Assembly (NCBI GenBank): GCA_946699065.1
Contig: CAMPDV010000044.1
Span: 992,001 to 1,056,000, forward strand
DNA length: 64,000 nt
Direction of reading: 5' to 3'
Source of the DNA: Loxodes magnus
Taxonomy: Eukaryota; Ciliophora; Karyorelictea; Loxodida; Loxodidae
The position numbers and the translations under genes were made by a program. Below, piece after piece: positions 49,114 through 60,398 of this stretch (positions within the stretch are counted from its first letter, which is position 1; each line of letters begins with the position of its first letter). Under the pieces are notes generated by a model. It saw only the letters and a program-made list of their open reading frames with translations, was not told the DNA's origin and did no database searches.

Positions 49114-51317
49114 ACAACTTTAGATTTAAATTAAAAATCCTTTCATAGAATATTCTCTTTTTAAGTATAAAAGCTATATATTTTTAATTATATTATGATT
49201 TAGATTATTTTCTACTATCTAAATTATTTTTTAAGTTGTTTATGCATAAAGAAAAGAATATACGTCTATTAAAGGCTCTTATTAATTTTGATTACTTTCT
49301 TTAAAAAAAACCAAAAAACTTCCTACTTAGTTGGTATATTTCGATTTACTTATTTTTGTCTTAAAACTTTATTCTGTTTATTTCTTATAAATTTATTAAT
49401 AACTTTATGCTTTATATATTCTTAAAAGCTTAGCCCAATGTTTGGTCTGAACAAAATAAATTAATAAAAGAAAAACTATAAAAAGCAATAAATTTTAATT
49501 ATTTTAAAGCAAGCATTACATTAATATGAATATACTTATATTTAAATTATTATTTTCTGCTTATTAAATTATCTTTCTTTCATTTAATCCTTAGATTTAA
49601 TCAATCTTAAATGGTTTACATCTTAATCATTCAGAAAATAGTGCTTTTATATCTAGCTTTCTAGCAAGGAATTAAATATTTTAAATTATTTTACAACAGG
49701 ATACATCTCAGTAATGATATGACTTATTCTTAATCCTATATTAAGGCTAAAAAATATATAATAATAGCAAAGATTTAAGGATTAAAGTATTTTAAAATAA
49801 TTAAAGCCTTTAATATTTTATTTAGCTAACTTCCTTTTATTAAAGCTTTATTTAATAAAGATAATAACTACTTCAATAAGTTAAATGCTGCTAAATTTAA
49901 TTTTCTAATATGTTTTGCCAATCTTTAATTTATATAGAAGATCACGATATTATAAGGAAAATATTCTACTAAAATTTATCAAATCAAGATAAATAAATAC
50001 AAGCGAGTATGCTTAGCGCTTTGTAGTAATTAAATATAAGCTTTGAAATAATAAGTGAGATTATACATTTAATATATACCAGGTAAAACATTAATACTTG
50101 CTCTTCAAAGAAAATATTTTTCAAAATTCATTTAGTTCTAACCCAGATATTTATAAACAATCAGCTGAAAAAATAAGCTTAATAATAAAAAAATTATTTT
50201 TAACTTAGGAAAGAACAATTGAAATATAGAAAATAAGCATACTAAAAGTTTTAAATGTAATTATAATTAAAATTTTTAAACTTAATTCTAAAAACCTATA
50301 TTTAGATTGCTAAGTTGATTAAGGTTATTCAAATTGATTATTAATTCAATGCAAAAGCATCTTCACTTATACTAAAGAAAAATTTTAAATTTATATAAGA
50401 ATTTTAAATTTTCTTCTAAATGATTAATATTATAGTAAGAGTTATTCCTTTTTCAATTATTAAAGAATGCTAAAGCTTAAAGAATCCTATGAAAAATCAT
50501 CAGTTCCTTAAATTTCTTCATAGTTAAAATTTAACAATGTAGAAAAATAATTTGCACTTAGATGTTTCTATATCTTCTTTTAATTTATTTACTTCTAAGT
50601 GGTTTATTTTAATTCTATTAATTTAAGGATAATTCTTCTTCATAAAAGCATGCTAATAAATTTTTTTAAGAGTAATTATAGTATTTTTAAAAGCTGCTTC
50701 GTTATAATAAAAGTACTTTTAGCATAGAATTATATGAATTTTTTATTAAAATTAATAGTTTTCTAATCTTCTTTTAATACATAGAAATTCAATTTTATTT
50801 TAATATCTAAACGAATAAGGGGAATATAGCTTGGAAACATAATTAGCTGACTAATATTTAAAATAAAGGATCTATTCATGTCGCTCTTTTATATTTTGAT
50901 TAAATAAAACTAAAAATAAATATTAAGAGCCTATAATAAATCTTAAATAAAGGCTAGCTTTAAATAATAATAGCTAGAGTCATTTAAATAATCTAATATA
51001 AACTTCTAAGTCTTATTTCATTAGGCTAGTAGACTTCTAATAAATCAATTTATAATTGTATCTATAAATAATCAAAAGCTTCGCTTCTTTTAGTTTACTA
51101 AATTATTTTTATTTTATTCTTTTAACTAGAAGAAATAGTTTAATTAAGATTTTAAAGGGTAAAATACATTTCAGTGAGGAATCGGATGATTGTCTAGAAA
51201 GTTATTAGATAATTGTATTGTTAGATCTAAAAGTATGATAACTGCTATTATGAATTGCTAAGTTAAGCTTTATCTGCAAAAGAAAATCCAATAGATATTA
51301 AATCTAATTTGCAAAAA
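49114..51317. other. AT-rich intergenic
   Basis: Mostly featureless. A slightly GC-richer patch at ~51160-51240 may be a small exon or RNA, but nothing supports either. Confidence 0.4.
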
Positions 51318-51384
51318 TGACAGCGGTGGGTTTCGAACCCACGCCCCAGAAGACTAGCGCCTTAGACCACTCGGCCACGCTGTC
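51318..51384 (-). pseudogene. tRNA-Leu-like gene lacking its anticodon arm
   Basis: Read on the minus strand, the acceptor stem GACAGCG/CGCTGTC plus A, the D arm GCCGAGTGGTCTAAGGC and the T arm GTGGG TTCGAAA CCCAC are all intact and match eukaryotic tRNA-Leu. Between the D and T arms only 16 nt remain (GCTAGTCTTCTGGGGC). This fits the expected Leu sequence with about 13 nt, the anticodon stem-loop, deleted. The long variable arm seems partly kept. A T run follows as a polymerase III terminator. It cannot decode as written. Confidence 0.8.
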
Positions 51385-52632
51385 TTTAAAAATATCTGAA
51401 AATTAAAATAAAAACTAAAAATATAATTAAGTATAATAAACTAATAAATTGGTCTCAAGATCATTAATTTATTAAGTAGTTATAAATGCATTATATATAA
51501 AATAAGCTTACAGCAACTTACAAAAATAATAAATCTAGTGAAAAGCAAAAGAAATTTAATAACTTTTTAGTTATTAAAATATAAAAATCATATAATTATA
51601 GCAAGGGGATATCATTAGGTATATATTAAATATATTTCATTATAAATCATGCTACTAGGATATTTTAAATATAATTAATCATTATTTAGTAGAGTTTGCT
51701 AATTTTAATGCTTTAGTTATTATTCTAACGGAATCTGTTGAGGTTTAAAGATAATTTATTCAAGGAATAAGTTAGATAAAAAAGTTTCAATTGCAAGAAT
51801 TTAAAAGCTTAAATAAGATTAAAATTGGATAAATAGGAAAATCATAGATTTAAATGGATTTTTAGTAATTATTTTACTTTTTTCCTCCTTATCTATATAA
51901 TTATTTCCTAGATGGATAGTAAATATCTATAAAGTTCTAATAATAGACTTTAAAAGCCATACTAAGCCATATTTCTAGTATAATACTTCATATATTCATA
52001 TATTCATATATTTTTTTAAAAAGATTGAAGATAAATGAGTCTCTTGCTATTTTATAGCTCCTAAAACAAAACTTAAAAGTATTAAAGTTAATAATAATTA
52101 AAATACTAAATTAAGCCTGCTATTATTATTTATTTAATCTTCTTCATCTCAGTTAACTGGACAATATAGCATTTAATAGGCTCTATTATATTAAGCATAG
52201 TCAAATATTTAACAATAAATAAGGAAAAAAGGTCTTAAAATTATAAAAGTAGTTAAATGCTTAATAGCAAATGCAAGCATTATAAGTTAAATACTCTTTA
52301 TAATTTGTACTTGTTTAGCTCATTAAGCATTTCTAACTTATTCTAGTTAACTAATTTTTTTATTTTTAACCTTTATTTTATCTCTTTTATATCTATCGAT
52401 ATTGGTATAGCTTCAAGTATTTAATTACTATCTCTAATCTTTGCAAGAAATTTAATCTTTAAAAAGTAAATAGTTAATTCCCTACTTAAGAAGGAGAAAA
52501 TTTTAATATTGGTTATTAAATTAAAAAAGGAAAGAGACAAATCATTGAAGGCATAAGGAAAAGATAGAAGGGTTAATATGATATTTAGAGTTTTTTCATG
52601 ATACTTTTTATAAATAAATATCTTAATTATAA
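51385..52632. other. AT-rich intergenic
   Basis: Nothing recognisable before the next gene. Confidence 0.5.
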
Positions 52633-53930
52633 ATGAGTAAAACCTTACCTCATTTATTTTAACTGAATAGACTTCCTTTATAAAAACTCTTCAGTGTAAT
52701 TAGCCAATCTTAAAATTTCATTTCTCTAAACCAATTTGCTGATTTCTGCAGAGAAGTTAAAATAACTCCAGATATTATAGCCAAATAAGACATGTAAAAA
52801 GTCTTATAGGTTCTGTAGAGATACTCTGAGACATAATTAAGAAACCATGGGATTGATTTTAGAAGTTTTGAGTTTGCCTTGCTTCTAATAGCTAAATTAG
52901 GATTTTAATTTAGAAGAGATGAAGAGAAAGTTAAGGCTTTACTCGTTCATTTAAATTAGATAGCTCACTAAAAATGAGACATTTAGTTCTAATTAAACTA
53001 TTTAGAGTAGAATCAAGCTCTTGCTAGTCCTAATACATCAAAGGTAAAAAAATAAATAAAACTGTCAACAGTTCCTTCGAAAGTTCTATATTTATCTCCA
53101 AAAAGAGTTTAGAGTAATTTTATAAGAACAAGTGATACTTTTCCAGAGGAGAGAAATCCAAATTCAGAAGGAAAACAAAAAATTTCCAAGGTAAAAATTG
53201 GCAAAGTACAGTCAAAGAACAGCTAAATCAAATAATCACAGTATAAAATTAAGGATCAGCATCTTTCCAGAAAAAGACCTTCTTCTTGTACATAAAAAAA
53301 TACAAATCATAAGAAACTTAATTTAGAAAATAGCAAACAAAGTAAAAATGATAAAAGGGAAATTAACTTTCATAAAGAATATTAGCAAAAGTAAGTTCTA
53401 AATTTAGTATTTAACATATGCTTTAGAAATATAACCAACTTCAGCAACCTTTTAGTTAAGCTTGCTCAATTTAATGTTCGCCTAGGAGTTTAAATATTAA
53501 AATTAGATAAACACCATCACCTAACTGCTCTAAATTCTCTTTTACATCTCCTAGATATCAAGGGAAAAACTTATCTTGTTTAAGTAATAAAATATTAAAT
53601 TCTCCTTCATCTAGAAACTCTTAATCAATCAAAAAAATTTAAAAGGGTAAGATAGATGCTGAATTTAAACTATTAATGCTGAAATAAATATTTAGTCAAT
53701 TCAAAAATTAGCAGGAGCAAATCTAGAATCAATTCAAGCTTTTAGAAATAAAAAGAGAAGAAGATAAAAGCAAAAAAAATAGCGCGATTTATTCAAAAGA
53801 ATCAGTTTATCTTTAATAACAGTAAAAACTGGTGGATTAAATTAAAAAAATACAAAATTAAAGAATCTCTAATAAAGCATTAATGAAGATGTGCTTTACA
53901 GGATGGAAAATATACGCTCATCTGAAGTGA
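52633..53930 (+). CDS. Hypothetical protein, possible axonemal/cytoskeletal type
   Basis: From ATG 52633 to TGA 53928-53930, with one 17-nt intron at 53391-53407, the coding length is 1,281 nt (427 codons). I checked the frame line by line. Residues ~1-105 are a helical domain: FISLNQFADFCREVKITPD, then DMQKVLQVLQRYSETQLRN and IDFRSFEFALLLIAKLGF. 'FxxFCREVKIxPD... IDFxxFxxALLLIA' is the helical pattern seen in TPPP/p25-alpha-like and related EF-hand-like modules of ciliary proteins (my inference). Residues ~110-330 are basic and Ser/Lys-rich, without order. A coiled coil follows at ~345-400 (AEFKLLMLKQIFSQFKNQQE), and the C-terminus is CFTGWKIYAHLK. The family is not certain. A microtubule or ciliary role is plausible. 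Confidence 0.8.
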
Positions 53931-54769
53931 CTTTAATTAATATAAATTATAATATCTTAATTATAAATGTATTATTCTTCTAAAGGTTTAATTATGCTAA
54001 AATCTTAGAATTCTAAATACTCTATGCATTATCAATAAATAAATAAATTTAAATCAGAGTTGCATTCTAATTATCGATTATTAAAAAATTAACGGTATTA
54101 TATTTGATTGCTTGAATGTGAAAACTAATAATTAAATAAATAATTAAACATACTAAAATAATTAAAAAATTAATAAAGAAACTGAACTTAAAATGAATTA
54201 TTAAGACAAGCTCTAATTAAACTATTAAGCAAAATTAAAATAAAGAATACCCATAATTTAATTTTCCTTTTTTAAAAGATGAGATTTGTTAATAAATAAT
54301 TAGATATTTTCATTCAAATTATACAGCCAACAATGATTATATATTTAAATTTAATTAGTTACTTATTAGTTGTTAAGCTAATTAAGAATGAAATACTTGA
54401 TAGATATGGTAAAATAAACTTATTAAATTGGAATGTAATCAAGAAATATATTTATTCGTAAATATTTTCTTTATTTTCTTTAAATTTTATTATATTCTTT
54501 TAATCAAATAACTTACATTAAAATTTTTGAAGCTGGCTTGTTCTAATCCAAATTTTTTAATCTGATATAGCTAAAGTATAATTAAGTAATAATGTGTTGA
54601 GATTATCTGAAATTATAAAGCACATTCGAATTATATTTAAAAAATGATATAGAAAGGCTTTTAAAATATTCCCATAGATAGTTATCTTTTGTTGACTTAG
54701 AACAGGAGGTTTTTTAAGCTTTTTTAATTTTCTTAATTTATTTTATAAAATATTGAATCTTAATAAAAA
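53931..54769. other. AT-rich intergenic
   Basis: Nothing recognisable. Confidence 0.5.
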
Positions 54770-54843
54770 CGCCACCGGGTGGACTTGAACCACCGACCTT
54801 TTGGTTAACAGCCAAACGCTCTAACCTATTGAGCTACGGAGGC
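54770..54843 (-). tRNA. tRNA-Asn (anticodon GUU)
   Basis: A complete 74-nt cloverleaf. The anticodon stem TTTGG/CCAAA encloses CTGTTAA, giving GTT. The T arm is GGTGG TTCAAGT CCACC, and the D arm GCTCAATAGGTTAGAGC is normal. The acceptor GCCTCCG/CGGTGGC has one T-T mismatch at pair 4-69, and the discriminator is G. Five T follow as terminator. It reads Asn codons AAC and AAU. Confidence 0.95.
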
Positions 54844-54903
54844 TTACTATTACTAATAAACAATTTTTATAAATGAAATTCTAACTAATATTAATAAACT
54901 AAA

Positions 54904-54933
54904 GAACTAAGCAACTAAGCAACTAAGCAACTA
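54904..54933. repeat. 8-bp tandem repeat AACTAAGC
   Basis: About three and a half copies of AACTAAGC lie some 60 bp upstream of the tRNA-Asn gene. It is a simple microsatellite with no known role. Confidence 0.7.
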
Positions 54934-55973
54934 GGTTTTCAAATCCCATTTTATTACCCAAGAGTTAGATAATAATTAAAATCTAATAGATTTCTTTTTA
55001 AGTTGTTTTTCTTATTCATTTATTCTTTATTTTAATAAATGCAATAGACTAAAATAATATCTCCTGTCAGAATTAAAAAAGCTGATTGTTGTTAATAAAA
55101 AATAATAGCTTATAACTATTTAGTACTTTTAAAATTTATAAAAGGCTTGATAAATATTCCAAAAGTCTTGAGAATTAGACCATACTTGATATAATATCCA
55201 AAAGGAACATTGGATGAGTATTAGCTAAAAAGAATCTTCATCATTATCATTTAATTAAACTAAAAAAATGGTTATTTACATTATAAACTATTGGTAGGTA
55301 TGTAATAACTATAATTAATATTTCTAAATAAATTAAATAATTATGGAAATACCCTTAATCATTCTCAAACTAATATAATTAGATATGTTTATTATAATTC
55401 AAAGAATACTTTTGAGTCATTTTAGCTTTGCATAATAAAAATAATTCTATTTTATCTGAATAATAATAGGATTCTTTGTAGATCTTTGAGGATGTAAAGG
55501 GTAATAAAATAAAAGCTTAATAAAAAAGAAATATATTATTTGAAGCATTTCTAACTGATAAAAAATATTTGCAGAGAGATAAAAACAAAAGATGAAAATA
55601 AAAATTGTTTTAGGTACAATTAATTAAAACTTTAATTTAAAAATTTATCTTCTATTTAAGATGCTTTCAGTCATATACTAATAATTATTACTTATCATTA
55701 TAAATTAAGATGAATAATCAAAGCTTTAATTTAAGACACTGGCTTCTATTCAATTTAAAATGAATTCACTAAGTTTACTAGCAAAATGAGCGACTAAGTT
55801 CAATTAAAAAAAATTAAGTTTTATAGCTATAATTTTTCTTTAATTAATTAAAAATTATAAGCATTTTTATTTTTTCATATCTTAACTACTAAATCTCTTT
55901 GATATTTATTTAAAGCTTTGATTTAATATACTTGTAATAGCTTTTAATTGAATAATAATAATTAAAAATATAA
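54934..55973. other. AT-rich intergenic
   Basis: A plus-strand frame near 55160-55300 (ILDIISKRNIGWVLAKKN) reads somewhat like protein, but it lacks a start, stop or homology clue and is not called. Confidence 0.4.
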
Positions 55974-58900
55974 TCATACTTTGCTAATGTCTTCTATTTT
56001 TAAATCGTTTCTACATTCAGGAGCTCTAAGTTCTCGATCAGAAGTTAAGCCTGGTTTAAACGAATGTATTTAATCTTCTAACATTATTTAAGTAGTGTTG
56101 TTTATATTCAAAACAGTGTTATCATTGTGATTTGTGCTTATTATATATTATTCAGTAGATACACTTACAATCTTATGATTTTTTGTTTTCATTTGCATTT
56201 CTCTCATTTGCTTTTACTACTCCTCTGCTTATTTTTTTCTTCTTCATTCTTTAATTTTTTGTCAAAGTTTCTTATAAAAATTTTCCATTAAATTAGCTCA
56301 TACAACTAAATGGTTTGCAAAAACTAAACAATAGGTCAAGTTTACAACAAATCAAGCTCAGTATTGAAATTAGCTAGAGTTTCCTTTCAAGTAAAACCAA
56401 TTTTAGGCAAATAAGATAGTGATTCATAACTCACTGATTATGTATAGATAGTTTATCTGATTGTCTTTTAAAGGTTTCTTAATAGCCATATACAAAAACT
56501 ATAAAAAACATAGAGTACTGCATACTATAATTTGAATTTCAGGATAGCTTTATGCGAAAATCAGTACTGCACATATGACAGATCTTCTTACTACAAATAA
56601 GGAATAAAAATGAAGTGTCCATGCGCTTTTGATATTTTTGAGCTCATCAATGAGAGCAGAAAACTTTTTCTCGAAAGAATTGAGTTATATTTATTGAGAT
56701 TCATCTCTAATCTTAAATTAGCTCTTATAAAAGATGTGAAATTTTATTTACAAGAATACGAAAAAACAAACCATAAAAATCTGAATATTAAATCTTACCA
56801 GTATGCAATAAGCAATAGCAGAGTTAGCAGTGACATACGTATTTGATCAGTCTGTATTTTTAATTTATAGGAAAATAGCTAAAAGAAGTGTCACTTAAAA
56901 GTTCATAATATTTCTAATAATTCCAGATCATTTTAATTTTTCAAGTATTTTCTAAATGAATTATCTAAACTTTTTTTGTAATACTTTTAATATATTGAAA
57001 AAGATAAACGTTATTAAAATAATTAATATATTTCAAAAAAAATCTAATGAGTTAGCTATGAAAGTCGAAGAGGAAGTACTTTGTAATTGAATATTGTAGG
57101 GAATATTTCGTTACGAGGAGTGTTTAGAATTTAGGTCTATTTTAAAATATTTAAGCATGGCTTCTATAAAATTAAATTGAACATAATAAAAGGCTTATAA
57201 ACTCTAAGGTAACTCTACGTTCACGAAACCTGATATCTTAATAAGCTCATCTATATATCAAACTACTCAGAAAAATTTTAAATCGTAACCGCTTTCTTAT
57301 GCTACTGAATTTACTATAGCTATATATTATGCAGTTTTCAGAATGGCTTGGGTAGTTTAAGTTATTTATAAAATTTCCATTTCTTCTTTCTATAAATCAA
57401 AATCCTAAAGTGAATTTGGTATTATAGTATTATTTTTTTAATATGAGTCAATGCTATTTATTTTATCGTTATTTTACAAATATTTGCATAATCCATTATC
57501 CAAAGTAAAATTACTTCAGCATTAAAAGCATTTAAGTCCTTTTTAATCACAATTTGAGCAATTTTTTATTACGCTTTCACATGGTTGACACTGTCCATTA
57601 TTATCAAACGTATTATTTGGACATTCTACTAAACAAGTGTTTCCAATCCTCTTATAACCTTTTGTGCATTAAAGACATTCACTTTAATTACATTTTAAAC
57701 AGTTTTTTGTAATAAAAGTGCAAGATTAACATTTTTAATCTTATCCAAGAAAGTAATTTTCGGAACACTGTAAGCATTTCCCTTCTTTGTCGCAAATTTC
57801 ACAATAAGGATTTATTTCTTTACACTTTGAGCAATTTTCTCCAATTAAAAAACTGTTTTCTGGACATAAATCCACACACTTGCCTTCGAAAATGTATTTT
57901 TATTAAAAACATTTTGAGCATTTATTATCTTAACACTAAAGACAGTTATATATCGATTTACTACAATCTTCACATTTATTATTCTGTAAAACAAAATTAT
58001 CTTTACATGCCAAGCAACTAGTACCTAATTAATCACATTCTAAACAATTTTGGATAGAATTTCCGCAATTTAAACAAAATCCATCTCCAGTATCGTAAGT
58101 AAATTTTGGACAAGTTCTTACACATGTTCCTTCTCAGATTTTTCAGGATTCGCTACACTCATAACATTGATTTTATCCATAGCACTTAGTACAAAATGTT
58201 ATGTCCTAATTGCATGAGACGCAATTATAATTAGTCCCTAAATAATATCCTTTGTCGCATTTTAAACACTTTTTTTAATCATTTTAACATTCAAGGCAAT
58301 TTTCTATTTCTTCAGAGCAAATCTCGCATTTGCTTTTTTGATTGTAGCTCTAATGAGTTAAAGGACATTAAGATACGCATGTATTGTTATAGATAACTTA
58401 TGTTAGAAAACATTTTTCGCAAATTAATTAATTTTGGTTACACTGCATACAGTTTTGTACTTCACATTAAGTACAAACTTTATTTAAATGAAATCCTGGT
58501 TCACATTGAAAGCATTCTTTTCCATCTTAATCGCATTAAATGCAGTCTTACAAAACTTTGTTGCATAACTCACATATTTAATTATCATCAGAATCTTATT
58601 CATTCTAACTACAACTTAAGGAACACTCTCCATTTAGTCTTAGCTTATAATTGTTCTAGCAAAAAAAGCATTGGTCTCCTTCATCATTACAATACATACA
58701 ATTACTAAGAACCTAATTGCAAGCTTAGCAAATATTATTTCTATCTTTATCTTATTCAAAATCAAAGCATTCATCTTAACATGTGTTATTTGTTAATTTT
58801 TTGCCTTATTAACACTAAAGACAATCCTACCCATCTTGAGAACATAATGCACAAAACTCTATACTATTTTAGCAATAGTCACACACTTAACTACTATTTA

Positions 58901-60398
58901 TAAAAAAGCCTGAGGAGCAAAGATAGCATTATGAACCTAACTAATTACAATTTATGCAATTTTCTAGCGTATATTCACAGGAACTGCATATTCTATCTTC
59001 GTCTTTATCTTATTCTCAAATAGGACATGCTTGTTAACAAGTATTATTAGTAAGCATTAAAACAGTTTCACATAAATTGCATGTGTTTCCGTAAACTTAG
59101 CAATATTAACAGAACTATATTGATTCAGAGCACATATGACATTTTTTATCATTCCCTATAAATCAACCCGCTTCGCATAAATAGCAATATGCTCCTTATT
59201 CATCACACTCAATACAATGGGGTAGTACTTCATTACACATCGAACAGATAGTATCATTATCTTAGTCCTATTAAGTAATGTGACAAAATTCTTGGCAACT
59301 GTTATAAGTTAGTTTTTTATTATCTGAACAAATGGTGCAAATGTTACCGTCTTGATTGCATTCATGACAAAATTAAATATTTTCTTTACATAAATGACAA
59401 CTTTTATCACTATGTATAAAGAAATGAATATCACATAATGTGCATATGTTTCCAGATTCGTTGCATTTTAAGCAATTGCTCAAAGTATTTTTGCATAATT
59501 CACAAATTCTATTTCCATCTTTGTCCTGCTCTGTAACTGGACACTAATTCATACAAGAATTCTGGCTTAATCTAAATGGGGTATTACATTAATTACATGT
59601 ATTACCATCTTAAGAGCAAAGTTAGCAGTCAGAAATTATTTCCTTACAAAGATGACATGTTCCATCAGAATGAGCATAGTATCCTTCAACACATATTTGG
59701 CAATAAGTTGTATTTGTGCAGGAAATGCAACTTTAAAAATATACTTAGCATGGAGCCTCATTTTAACTTATACTTTAAAAATCTGATTCATCAAAATTAA
59801 CTTAAGGATAGTAATACCTTTATTATAAAATATATCCTATAAAATTATTGGCACTGTTAATATTACCAAAATAAATAGTATTACTTCCATCTACTACTAT
59901 TTTATGTCAAGTACTGAAAACATCACACTGCAAATTATTTCTTTTTCCTATACATAATCTTAAGTCTTTTAAAAAGACTCCAGATAAAGTCAATGGAATT
60001 GTTTGAGTAACTCCTATATATGTTCATTCACCGCAATTTATATTGACACTTAATTCCCAATTTCCTGCATCTCCTTCAAGACCAAATTTAGTAATTGCAC
60101 CTCCTTGAATTCTAATTCAGATAGAAATATACCTTAAGCAACAATCATAAAAAGATCAAATATAAGCTTTATTTTGATTTGCACAAACCGTAGGATAAAT
60201 TCAAGAACTATAGCTATAAGCAGTTGAAGAATCCCAAAAGGCTGGGTTTACTCCATAATCACTTCATAGTTTTGACAAAGTAAAAGTATTATTTTATTTA
60301 TATATAGAGTTATATGGCATATTTGCTATATTATAAGTTCGAGCTCTTTGTAAATATCATGCAAATATTATAAGTGCTAAACAACCAGAGCATCTCAT
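55974..60398 (-). CDS. Giant cysteine-rich multi-pass membrane receptor-like protein
   Basis: One frame of 4,425 nt runs from ATG 60398 to TGA 55974-55976. Residues 1-~20 are a hydrophobic signal peptide (MRCSGCLALIIFAW). Residues ~25-215 form a beta-rich N-terminal domain with TLSKLWSDYGVNPAFWDSS and GLEGDAGNWELSVNINCGEW. From ~220 to ~970 there are about 25 CxxC-rich units (CISCTNTTYCQIC, CEICDKEGKCLQC, CLECQNDQKKCLKC), as in furin-like or growth-factor-receptor Cys repeats. A TM helix follows (NILIILITFIFFNILKVL), then several more hydrophobic segments (TLLLAIFLQI, LTYCLVFANHLVVWANLM), and a cytoplasmic coiled and charged tail. A GT...AG 18-nt segment at 56781-56798 is in frame and looks like an intron, giving 1,468 or 1,474 aa. 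It is probably a surface receptor or adhesion protein. The ligand is unknown. Confidence 0.9.
56781..56798 (-). other. Candidate 18-nt in-frame intron
   Basis: The segment GTAAGATTTAATATTCAG starts with GTAAG and ends with TTCAG, like the frame-proven introns of this window. Its length is divisible by three and it has no TGA, so retention would simply add six residues. Only transcripts can decide. Confidence 0.6.

Noticed and set aside
57827-59800. Plus-strand frames within the receptor locus
   Set aside because: Antisense of the Cys-rich receptor. The regular CxxC spacing exists only on the minus strand.
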